Position numbers and translations under genes: made by a program. Positions 1 through 7,736 of a stretch of 10,612 nucleotides of DNA are shown in pieces. The notes below the pieces were generated by a model. That model was not told the origin of the DNA. It made no database searches and saw only the letters and a list, made by a program, of their open reading frames with translations. Positions within the stretch are counted from its first letter, which is position 1; each line of letters starts with the position of its first letter. Source of the DNA: Geosiphon pyriformis (lineage: Eukaryota; Glomeromycota; Glomeromycetes; Archaeosporales; Geosiphonaceae); assembly GCA_016748015.1 (NCBI GenBank), contig JAAOMT010000584.1, positions 1-10,612 of the forward strand, written 5' to 3'.

Positions 1-789
1 AAAAATTCTGATCTTGTTTTTTTATTCTAACTTTTAACTGCTAATAATTTAAATACAAATCTAATACACGATGCTAATTAACACAAACTGATTGTGATTC
101 TTTCCCAAATTATTTGAAAATTTCTTTCTTCCTAGTATTTTTAAATAATCAATAGAATTAGGGAATAACTGATCAAAAATATTTATTTTGTTATTGATAA
201 GAAGAAAAGTTTTCATAAAAAAATGGTTGTCAAGTAAATAAAGTGAAGAAAAAATTCAAAAAAAATTTTATACAACCTGAATTGGCTATCAAAAGGAATT
301 CCTCAATAGATTTGAACCACTTGCTAATCAAAATTCAAATTTGTCTTTCACTTTGTCAAAACATGGGCTCAGTAAAGGTATGTGAAAAATCGTCAACTAT
401 TTCTTGTTAGTAGTAAATCTCTTCTTTGTGTAACATAGTCAGTTTTTGTCACAATAAAATTTGTGATTAGATTATCGAAATGTCATGATTTTGGTGTCTT
501 CACATATCATTAATCATGAGAAATTTGCAAACTTTATTTGACTTTAATTGACCTTGGTTAGTTTGCAATATTCCATGCTACATTTTCTAAAAACACTATA
601 ATAAACTGGCCACCACTTCTTATTCCGAATATTAAAGGACTTATATCAATACAAGATTTGTCTCTCTATATCTATCACAAAAGTGAATTTTTGAATATAG
701 ATCAGAAGATAGATTAGAAATAGGATTTAAAAAGCCTTTTCAAAATAAACCTTTTGGGTACTATTTAATATTTTCAAGATCTTTTCATA
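1..789. other. AT-rich intergenic DNA
   Basis: I see no supported gene. ATGGGCTCAGTAAAG followed by GTATGT (363-383) looks like a tiny first exon with a good donor, but no downstream exon could be matched. Confidence 0.5.
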
Positions 790-1005
790 TTGATTAGAAT
801 TTATTATTTACTCCTTCAGATCTGTGCAGCAACTGGTCAAGACTATAAAACTTTTACAGCCTATATACAACCATATTCCGTGAAATGTGTTGAATTTGAA
901 TCTTTAGAAAATGTAGTGCTGGTTCAAAACTTCAAATTGCCCACATTAGAATTAATTTTAATTTCCCTAAATATATATATACATGTAATATCAATGTTGC
1001 TCTAA
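790..1005 (+). other. Unrecognised open frame, possible orphan exon
   Basis: The plus-strand frame from about 818 reads QICAATGQDYKTFTAYIQP and continues with YSVKCVEFESLENVVL before becoming low-complexity. CTCCTTCAG at about 811-819 would make a good acceptor. The first codon is not ATG. No domain is recognised. Confidence 0.15.
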
Positions 1006-1331
1006 TTAACTAAAGCTAATAGATGTAAAATGTTATTCTTTTCTCAAAAATATGTGTGTGTATCTAAAATAAAAAGGTTAACCCGAATTGCAATGGATTA
1101 ACTTTACAGAATTCATATAAGTGCCTGATATAGAAGTTCTCATGAATCAGAGTAAAAAATTAGTGGATAGCAAGTAACGAAAATTTTTTATTTTGTAAAA
1201 ACAGATTACAAAAAACCGGAATATCTCATGACAAACAATGAATCCTATTCAATTTAATCCAAAAAACATTTTAGTTTTTGACCACCCTTAATATATGACC
1301 CTCAAGAATCGATGAAATTGTTTAATGAGTG

Positions 1332-1583
1332 TTATAAATCACCAAAAAATAATCTAAATAACAAAGTAAATCGATCTAGAATAGAGTGTCTGGATAGAAA
1401 TTTTATAATCACCGAAAAACTAGCTTTTATTGTGGTCAAATTTCCATTATTTGTGATTTTAGAAATTGGTTTGTTTGGATTTTCCAGCCAAATATCAATT
1501 AAATTATTTAAATTTTTCTCGAGTTTTGCAATATAAGTTTTGAATAAGTCCTTTGCTTGTTGAGAAACCCAAAATTTGAACAT
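1332..1583 (-). CDS. Hypothetical short ORF
   Basis: An 83-codon minus-strand frame from ATG 1581-1583, reading FWVSQQAKDLFKTYIAKLE with helix-like heptad spacing, then WLENPNKPISKI. The overlapping plus strand is also open (1312-1536), so at most one is real. I recognise no family. It could be a gene fragment or chance. Confidence 0.15.
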   Translation of the reverse strand: MFKFWVSQQAKDLFKTYIAKLEKNLNNLIDIWLENPNKPISKITNNGNLTTIKASFSVIIKFLSRHSILDRFTLLFRLFFGDL

Positions 1584-1586
1584 CAA

Positions 1587-2870
1587 ATTTTTTATAAAAA
1601 AAGAATTTTTGTAAAGCTATTCAATTTAATTATTAACATAAAAAATTTTCAAAATAAAATATACTTTCTATAAATTAAAAATTTAATGACATTTTTAATT
1701 ATGAATTATTAATGCAACTTTTTTTGATATTTTTTTTCAGAAAGAAATTAACATAACCTGCTTTTTTTAATGCTTAAAAAGTTGTTTAAACAAGTTTCAA
1801 CAAAAATAATTAACTTTATGTTATTTACATAATTTATATTTTGTACAATTGATTAATTAAAATTAAAATTTTTAATTATTTGTAGTGGTGGTGAATATTA
1901 ATAGATTAAAATTATAGTGTTATTTTTATCTTGAACTTGGTTTATTATGAAGAGCAAATAAATAAAATATTTAATTTTTATTGGTGAAATTTTTTTTTGA
2001 GAAAAATAAAATAAATAAATATATTGAAGACAAGTTTCAAATAAATCTAATTTAATTTTTAAAATAATAATAAATTATGAAATTATTATTATCATAACAG
2101 ACATATAACGATATAAATAGTTAAAACTTTAATTCTCTTAAATATTATAAATTAAAGTTTATAATAATAATTTTCAATAAAAATTTATCAAAATAGAATT
2201 TTTTAATTAAATTATAAATCTTTTAAATAAAAAAATAATCTTTGTTTTACTTATAATTATAAATTATTAATTTAAAAATAAAAATTTATTAATCTAATTC
2301 ACAGCAATATTTTTAGGCAACAATCAATAAAATTTTAAATTTATAATACTCTTAGCACACCTTATAGCGTTTTAAAAAATAAAATTTGTTTTATATCAAA
2401 AAGTGGTTTAGAATAAATACAAATATTTCTTTGAATAAAAAAAGAAGAAAACAATATATAAAGTACATAATTTTTTATAACCTCTTGGCTATTAATAAAG
2501 GAAATATAGAAAATATTAAAATAATGTCCCATCTCAAAAAATATTTTTTCGAAGCTAATTGCCATGATTTATTAGTCAATCAATCCAAGGAGAATAAATA
2601 TACCAAAAGCTTTTTCTTTTTTGTTTAACTAAAATATTCGCAAATCATTGAATTTATAGCAAAAAAAATTATTGGCTACCACTAATTATTTCTATTATCA
2701 TAATTTTTCAAAGCTTAAAATTCCCGAATTTACTAATTGGTTAGCAATTGCTCATTTCAACCCCAAAATAAGGCCATTATGAAATAAGTTGTCAGGAACT
2801 TTGTTTATTGATTGACCAGAATTACACTCTTAAAATAAAAAAACATTGTTTTTTAACACCTTTTTCTAAT
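1587..2870. other. Extremely AT-rich intergenic DNA
   Basis: Mostly A/T runs and TAA/ATT repeats with no credible gene. A perfect 11-bp inverted repeat lies inside (2124-2134 with 2150-2160). Both-strand open frames near 2362-2628 are lysine/isoleucine/phenylalanine-rich composition artefacts. Confidence 0.5.
2124..2160. repeat. 11-bp inverted repeat
   Basis: AAACTTTAATT at 2124-2134 is the reverse complement of AATTAAAGTTT at 2150-2160, with a 15-nt spacer. It could form a hairpin or be chance in AT-rich DNA. Confidence 0.5.
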
Positions 2871-3275
2871 CTAATATAGATTATCACTAACCATATTCTC
2901 ATCAGAATACTGCGAATACAACCATTCTTCTCTTTGACTTGACATCAAATCAGAAGATTTACAATCCCAATACATATTTAGTTTCATCAGGACAATCACA
3001 ATTACTCAATGGCTCAATCCAAATTTCAGTACCAAAATCTCTCCTCCCCATTAAAGACACAGGAAAGTGCAGCTCATGATCATTTCCACGGGTAAAGCGG
3101 TGGTGAAGAATATTTTTGTTAAAATTATAGTGAAGATGCTCGTTTCCAACTCTCGGAGCTCCAAAAGTATAAATACCCTGCCCTATTCCGTTTAAATTAA
3201 TATTCGACCAAGTATTCATGTTTAGAATTTTATTTTTTGCAATTACCCACATAACTGCAGCAATGCAGGCATATG

Positions 3276-3356
3276 CTTATATATATATATATATAATTAA
3301 AAAAATAAATGATTCTTACTTCAAACTTTAAAATAAAAAATATTTAGGAAACTAAC
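3276..3356 (-). other. Intron within the lipase remnant
   Basis: Reading the minus strand, GGTGGAG is followed by a GTTAGT donor and the intron ends TATAAG before CATATGCC. Splicing restores the lipase reading GLGGAYACIAAVMW across the elbow helix. The intron contains an (AT)n run, 3278-3295. The intact splice signals suggest the gene decayed recently or that this part is still transcribed. Confidence 0.65.
3278..3295. repeat. (AT)n microsatellite inside the lipase intron
   Basis: About nine AT units near the acceptor side of the minus-strand intron. Confidence 0.85.
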
Positions 3357-4006
3357 CTCCACCAAGACCATATCCTGTAAATATAATATCATACCATTCA
3401 GTTACTCTTGGGAATTGAATTAAAGATGATTGAATAGCTTGAATTAAAATATGAACTAATATTTTCACATCTTTCAATAATTTTGAGTCTACAAAAATTT
3501 TTTCGCCCAAATTTAGACCATTTTAAAACGAAGTAGGATTTGTTTTGACTTTCTTGAAGCCCATTCTTTTTTTGTTGATTTCTAATATTAATAAAGAAGC
3601 AATATTATCTCAAGTTTTTATTTGATTTAAAAATATTAAAGGGGTTGAGATAATTACTAGCCCCGCAAATACAATTAATAAAGCGCTATATTCCGATGTG
3701 GCTTGATAATATTGAATCTCCACTGATTAATAGTATTTGAAAGATTTATTAATTTCTTTAAGGAAACTTTCATTTAAGACTAATTTTTTTAGAAAATCAA
3801 AAATCTTAAATTTGTAAACCAGGCACTCTTAAACCGATTTTATTTAGACCGAATCGGTTAATGGCATTTATCATGAATACAATATCCGAGAAAACCTCTA
3901 AATCTTCATCATAAGTTAAAATTTGTCTCTTGGGTTGTGACTGTGAGCGTTTTTTGATTTGATTGATTTTTAGTAGGATATCAATTTGATTTATCCATTT
4001 AATCAT

Positions 4007-4716
4007 TGTAGGAGAGGTGTAGTTTATATTTATACTTTTGAATTACTTTAGAGGCTATTCAAATACCGCTGTGGTTTTACATGCATCAAAAAATAAAAAA
4101 CTGATGCCATAAAAATTACAGTAATAATCTTGAATCATACTTAATTATTAAAAGAGCCCGTTTTATTAATTTTCAAGAAGGATATAACAAAGTTTTATGG
4201 GATATTTTATAATTTTTTTTAAGATGCACAAAATAAAAATCCTATAAATTAAGCTTATTTGTTTTTTTGTAACATCTCATTTAAACAAAATAAAATAATA
4301 GGTAATATAATTATTAACTTTTTTTTGAAAATATTTTTCACCAATCACCTATCACACTATATCTTTTATATCAAAGAAGTTTTCAAAATTCTAATTTATA
4401 AACAAAATTATTATATATTTATTCCTTGTTATATTAACCTTTTATTTTAGATTTATCTAAAAATTTTTATAGATTTGAATATTTGTCACAAGAAATTCAT
4501 TTTTGTAGATTACAATAGAAAATAAATCGTTAATAAAACCAAATTTCCCTTCAATATATCTGCTCTCTTTTTTTTTCCCTTTCATTAGCCAAAAACTGCT
4601 AAAGATTTGAATTAATTCCTTATCAAATAGAAGCAGATGATAATAAATTTAACTCATGAACTTAGTCTTTTTCATTTGCAAATTTTAGCATAAGGCTTTT
4701 CTTAGAGGATTTTCAG
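4007..4716. other. AT-rich intergenic DNA upstream of the lipase remnant
   Basis: No supported gene. A TATA-like GTATAAATATAAAC on the minus strand (about 4024-4037) lies just before the ATG at 4004-4006, very close for a promoter. The plus frame at 4259-4450 is low-complexity. Confidence 0.4.
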
Positions 4717-4923
4717 CTAATCTCTTTTCTTGCTGGTAGAAATATTAATCTTTAGAATGCGAGTTTGTTCATGAAAATATGATCTAAAAATAACACTCTC
4801 TACTTGATAATCTTCTTTAGCTTGCTGATTGAATCGTTTTTTTTTTCGACTTCGAAAAGAGTCGTCATTAAGAACTGGGAAGAAAAACGTTATATATTTA
4901 GTAGCTATGGTGAAAAATGGCAT
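4717..4923 (-). CDS. Hypothetical small basic ORF or gene fragment
   Basis: A 68-codon minus-strand frame starting at ATG 4921-4923. The first 18 residues are hydrophobic; the rest is charged, with RSRKKKRFNQQAKEDYQVES and STSKKRD at the end. The later part has mixed codons and looks more like coding DNA than the flanks. A pyrimidine-rich TTCTTCCCAG within it could be an intron acceptor, in which case only the basic part is an exon. It has no recognised domain and could be a cytosolic tail of a decayed membrane gene or chance. Confidence 0.2.
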   Translation of the reverse strand: MPFFTIATKYITFFFPVLNDDSFRSRKKKRFNQQAKEDYQVESVIFRSYFHEQTRILKINISTSKKRD

Positions 4924-5061
4924 TTTTAAAATTATTTATCCAGTCAGTTGACTACTCTCTTGATATTTTGAGTTTTAATTAAAAACTAGAATTTTATTTT
5001 TCTTTACAGCATATGTGTCATTTAGCTTTGCTAACTTATAAGTCATGTCGAATCTTTAGTT

Positions 5062-5235
5062 TTATGCCGTATATGGGGCATGCTCTAACAAAACCAGACA
5101 AAGTGAAAAAGTAATTGTGATTGAAAGATATGTTATCTTGATTTTTTTGTCTGCTTCCTCTTAAGCATCCAGCATACCATCGTCGTGATTTCTGCTGTTA
5201 CCAAGATTGTTGGAATTAATCAGATAGAAGACATT
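5062..5235 (-). pseudogene. Coding-like fragment with a membrane-type segment and one in-frame stop
   Basis: The minus-strand frame reads through polar NSNNLGNSRNHDDGMLDA, a TAA at 5161-5163, then EEADKKIK and a hydrophobic run ITYLSITITFSLCLVLL before a stop at 5062-5064. The stretch is richer in G+C than its surroundings. A polar linker, a charged patch and about 19 hydrophobic residues would fit a single-pass membrane anchor. The family is unrecognised. It may belong with the other minus-strand fragments of this region. Confidence 0.22.
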
Positions 5236-5244
5236 CTACTTGAA

Positions 5245-5278
5245 TTTCTTTCTTTCTTCCTTTCTTTCTTTCTTTCTC
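5245..5278. repeat. (TTTC)n microsatellite
   Basis: About eight TTTC units with one TTCC interruption. Confidence 0.85.
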
Positions 5279-5295
5279 TAATTGTTGCTTAGTTT

Positions 5296-5481
5296 GTGCT
5301 CAATTATAATTTTAAACTACCACATAATAATGTCTGTAATGAAAATTTTTCTCAAATATATTTAAATATATCCAAGCCATTTTTGGCTGCGCCGAAGAGC
5401 ATTGATCAGTTAAAGACTAATACTATATTGCATAATTATCCCAATATTGAAAATAATGAAAGTTCTCCAAAGGATGACTAA
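5296..5481 (+). CDS. Hypothetical short ORF, possibly repeat-derived
   Basis: A plus-strand 61-codon frame reading KPFLAAPKSIDQLKTNT and ending NNESSPKDD. It overlaps a locally G+C-rich patch containing the small inverted repeat AGCCATTTTTGGCT (5376-5389), which suggests non-coding repeat DNA rather than a gene. No family is recognised, and the listed start is not an ATG. Confidence 0.12.
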   Translation: MLNYNFKLPHNNVCNENFSQIYLNISKPFLAAPKSIDQLKTNTILHNYPNIENNESSPKDD

Positions 5482-5660
5482 TACTGGAATTAACCTTACA
5501 CAAAAAAACACGAGAAATCTAGGTCTTATCATTGAAGTCACTCTTGGTATAATTAATCAAATATCTATAATATTTATTTTACAAATGATCAAAACTCAGG
5601 ATTTCAGCCACTTTTATCAATCACAGTTCTAAATCCTAATTTTAGCAACTGTGATTTAAT

Positions 5661-5680
5661 TTTCAGAAATTTTCAGAAAT
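5661..5680. repeat. 10-bp tandem duplication
   Basis: TTTCAGAAAT occurs twice in direct succession. Confidence 0.8.
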
Positions 5681-5769
5681 TTATGAAGAGCAATGTATTT
5701 TAAAAGTTGGCTTTAACTTATTTTAATAATATAGGATTACATCAAACAAATTTTCTTTTTTTATTGTTC

Positions 5770-5853
5770 TCATCTCAAGAAAGAAGTTGTAGTAGGGGTC
5801 ATGTTAGTTTTGGTTTTTTTGGGATCAAATACGAATAGATTTGGATTTGTAGA
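5770..5853 (-). pseudogene. Short Thr-rich coding-like fragment
   Basis: Minus-strand open stretch with PNLFVFDPKKTK and then MTPTTTSF. Thr-rich linkers after an FDP motif occur at the end of kelch ectodomains in some fungal proteins, and this lies downstream of the kelch-like piece on the same strand. It is too short to identify independently. Confidence 0.15.
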
Positions 5854-5992
5854 TTATTCTTCAATAAAAGAATTGGAAAAGAATTTTATAATTAGTGATT
5901 TTAAAAAAAATTAGCAGATTGATATTAGAGAAATTACAAAATTATAGAATTAAATAGAAATTTTAAACTTCTTTAATTCAAAAACTTAAGAT

Positions 5993-6187
5993 TTACCATA
6001 TAAGACAACTACCGCTGGTTCCAAATATAATCATCCTATTTTCAGTTTGTACTGATGCTCTTTGCCATTTTTTTTCTTGCTTCGAAGAAGTCAATAGCTT
6101 AGTCGATGTATATAAGATAGTAAGATTATTGCATATGATGTTATTGGTTTTTGTCCAAGGAAATAAAATGAGTAGTGAATAAAGACT
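5993..6187 (-). pseudogene. Kelch-like repeat fragment (degraded)
   Basis: A stop-bounded minus-strand frame with no upstream ATG contains KWQRASVQT followed by ENRMIIFGTSGSC. The W-x-R-x-S ... MIIFG order resembles kelch blades, where a Trp, an Arg/Ser-rich loop and an I-I-F-G-G strand follow one another; here the second Gly is Thr. Codon use is more balanced and the composition less AT-rich than the flanks. No splice partner is certain. The call rests on a single blade and could be chance. Confidence 0.3.
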
Positions 6188-6320
6188 TTAAGATTTACTC
6201 CTAACTATCTGATAAATGACAATCTGTACTTTTTAAACTACTTATTATGATAAAAGTGAGTATAATCTGTGATGAAATCATATATATATATCCGAAACTA
6301 GTTTTTCAATGTATTAATAA

Positions 6321-6503
6321 CAGATCTGTGTAGGCAATGATTATCCGGAACGCTGTTATTTCAAAAATCTTTTCAAGCTCCAAGTTTTTTTAAATACTCA
6401 ATTTGTTCCGTTTGTTGGTCGTTTGTTTGATGGTGGAAAACTCTTGGTAATTAAGATTTTAGGCATGCAAATAGAGGAACAAAGAAAAATTTTTTTTTAG
6501 ACT
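6321..6503 (+). other. Unexplained open frame, possible orphan exon
   Basis: A plus-strand stop-free stretch of about 60 codons preceded by AATAACAG and ending at a TAG. It reads ICVGNDYPERCYFKN and FVPFVGRLFDGGKLLVIKI. It has no ATG near the beginning, so it would have to be an exon. Amino-acid variety and Gly/Pro/Cys content are higher than in random AT-rich frames. I do not recognise it. The opposite strand also has short open pieces here, so it could be a shadow. Confidence 0.2.
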
Positions 6504-6663
6504 AAATCGAAATTAGAAATGAAACTCTTTATTATTTTCATTGAGATTGCTTTTTCAAGTTGGTTTAGAATTTTAAATCATCATCCAATTGTTTATAGAA
6601 GGAAATAAAATGAAAAGTGATTTAATTTCATTTAGAAAATAGAAGATTTTAATCAAAAAAAAG

Positions 6664-6692
6664 AATTAATTAATTAATTAATTAATTAATTT
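6664..6692. repeat. (TTAA)n microsatellite
   Basis: About seven perfect AATT/TTAA units. Confidence 0.9.
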
Positions 6693-6742
6693 TCCAGATA
6701 AACAGATATTTTTCGTTGAAGATTACATTTTTAATCTAGTTT

Positions 6743-6765
6743 CAACAATAACAACAACAACAACA
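6743..6765. repeat. (CAA)n microsatellite
   Basis: CAACAATAACAACAACAACAACA, one interruption. Confidence 0.85.
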
Positions 6766-7306
6766 GATATCAAATAAAAATAGATTTTTAACAATAAATA
6801 CAAAATAAGAATTAGGAAAATATCTGCGGAACATGTCACTTCTTGTGGATTAATTAAGAGATTAAACAAATAATTAAGAATATAATTTCAAGACTTAAAT
6901 AAAGAATATTAATGAAATAAATTAAGAAAAATAAAAAAAGTAAAAAGTATAAAAATAATTACAAAAAATAGAAGGTCAGATAGCTGATAGTGTATATATA
7001 GTTCATAGATTTTATTTTCACACCTTTTTGATAAATTAATTTTGTAAATTTCATGTTTTTGTTTATATTTAAAATTAACTGTATTTTACTATTATTACTT
7101 AAACCATAACATAATTATTTGATTAGTTTATTAATAATTGTGATCTATCAATAATTTAGTATTTTGCATCACCCTACGCCACGAAAGTTTCGAATGTTAT
7201 GATATGGGAATATTTTTCAGTAAATTAGATCTAAGCCTTCAATCTTTATAAAAAGAAATCCCGCCCAATTATTAAAAAAAAACTAAAAAGTTGTGTTCCC
7301 ATTTTT

Positions 7307-7322
7307 GGATGGATGGATGGAT
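7307..7322. repeat. (GGAT)4 microsatellite
   Basis: Four perfect GGAT units. Confidence 0.9.
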
Positions 7323-7646
7323 CGGTGATTGATTCAATTCACTTAAATAGGTTAATTTTTATAAATTTTAACTCTCGCCTTGGTTAAATTCAAAAAGGGA
7401 TAATGACAAGGAATATTAAAGGTAATAGGAAAGATAGTTAGATTATTAGACTTGAGATCGATCTTTCATAGGGATTCTAATAATAAATATTTACAAAAAA
7501 AATTTCATGATATAAATGTCATTTTAGCTATATTTAAATTTTAAACTTTTCGATAATTTAAGTATTTAAGAGATTAAAAAACTTTGTGAGAATAGAAAAC
7601 AAATCCAAAAAAATATTTTACAAAGAAAAATAACCATTTTTTTAAT

Positions 7647-7736
7647 ATGAAAATGAAGCAGTTTTTCTTAACCATTCTCTTTAATCATTACCTTTTGATT
7701 ATTTGGATGTTTTTAGCTTATTTTATTTCAATTACA
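7647..7736 (+). other. N-terminal signal peptide or signal anchor of the membrane protein
   Basis: Residues 1-30 start with two lysines (MKMKQ) and continue with a long hydrophobic run (FFLTILF, then YLLIIWMFLAYFISI), followed by polar sequence with an NQT sequon. This is the n-region/h-region pattern of an ER-targeting signal. The hydrophobic run is long and includes an Asn-His break, so an uncleaved anchor is also possible. A second in-frame ATG lies two codons later and would give nearly the same signal. Confidence 0.65.

Larger units (their letters stand above)
2871..4006 (-). pseudogene. Broken class 3 lipase (fungal alpha/beta hydrolase) gene lacking catalytic Ser and His
   Basis: The clearest part, reading 3275 down to 2959, encodes a run with TFGAPRVGN, a GND motif (Asp codon 3079-3081) and GTEIWI, which are class 3 lipase signatures. 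An 81-nt intron (3276-3356, GTTAGT...AAG) joins it to an upstream exon ending in IIFTGYGLGG, the nucleophile elbow normally GHSLGG. The Ser codon is Gly (GGT, 3367-3369) and His before Ser is Tyr. The catalytic His before GTEIWI is Asp (GAT, 3037-3039). Upstream, one frame continues to about 3780 but has stops at 3523-3525, 3610-3612 and 3727-3729. A further piece (3806-4006, ATG at 4004-4006) with VFMINAINRFGLNKIGLRVP is in another frame and may be the N-terminal region. Downstream, a +1 shift near 2970 opens a plausible C-terminal tail ending at TAG 2871-2873. Some stops could lie in unrecognised introns, but the lost triad argues for a non-catalytic remnant. The intact family hydrolyses acylglycerols and is usually secreted. 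Confidence 0.72.
6504..7646. other. Intergenic region upstream of the membrane-protein gene
   Basis: No supported gene. It holds three microsatellites and must contain the promoter of the gene at 7647. A TATAAAAAG at about 7247-7255 is the best TATA-like string but is about 400 nt upstream, so its role is uncertain. Confidence 0.4.

Noticed and set aside
363-383. Tiny first exon ATGGGCTCAGTAAAG with GTATGT donor
   Set aside because: No matching downstream exon with compatible phase and coding character was found.
2362-2628. Overlapping ORFs on both strands
   Set aside because: Both are dominated by Lys/Ile/Asn/Phe from AT-rich DNA and no family pattern is seen.
600-2690. Possible transposon ends (GGCCACCACTT near 609, GACCACCC near 1280, GGCTACCACT near 2674)
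   Set aside because: The strings are similar but do not form convincing inverted termini, target-site duplications or a transposase frame.
4259-4450. Plus-strand ORF rich in Phe/Ile/Asn
   Set aside because: Low-complexity AT-rich sequence without coding features.
5447-5632. Plus-strand ORF of 61 codons
   Set aside because: Overlaps another short frame, shows no motif, and is expected by chance in this composition.
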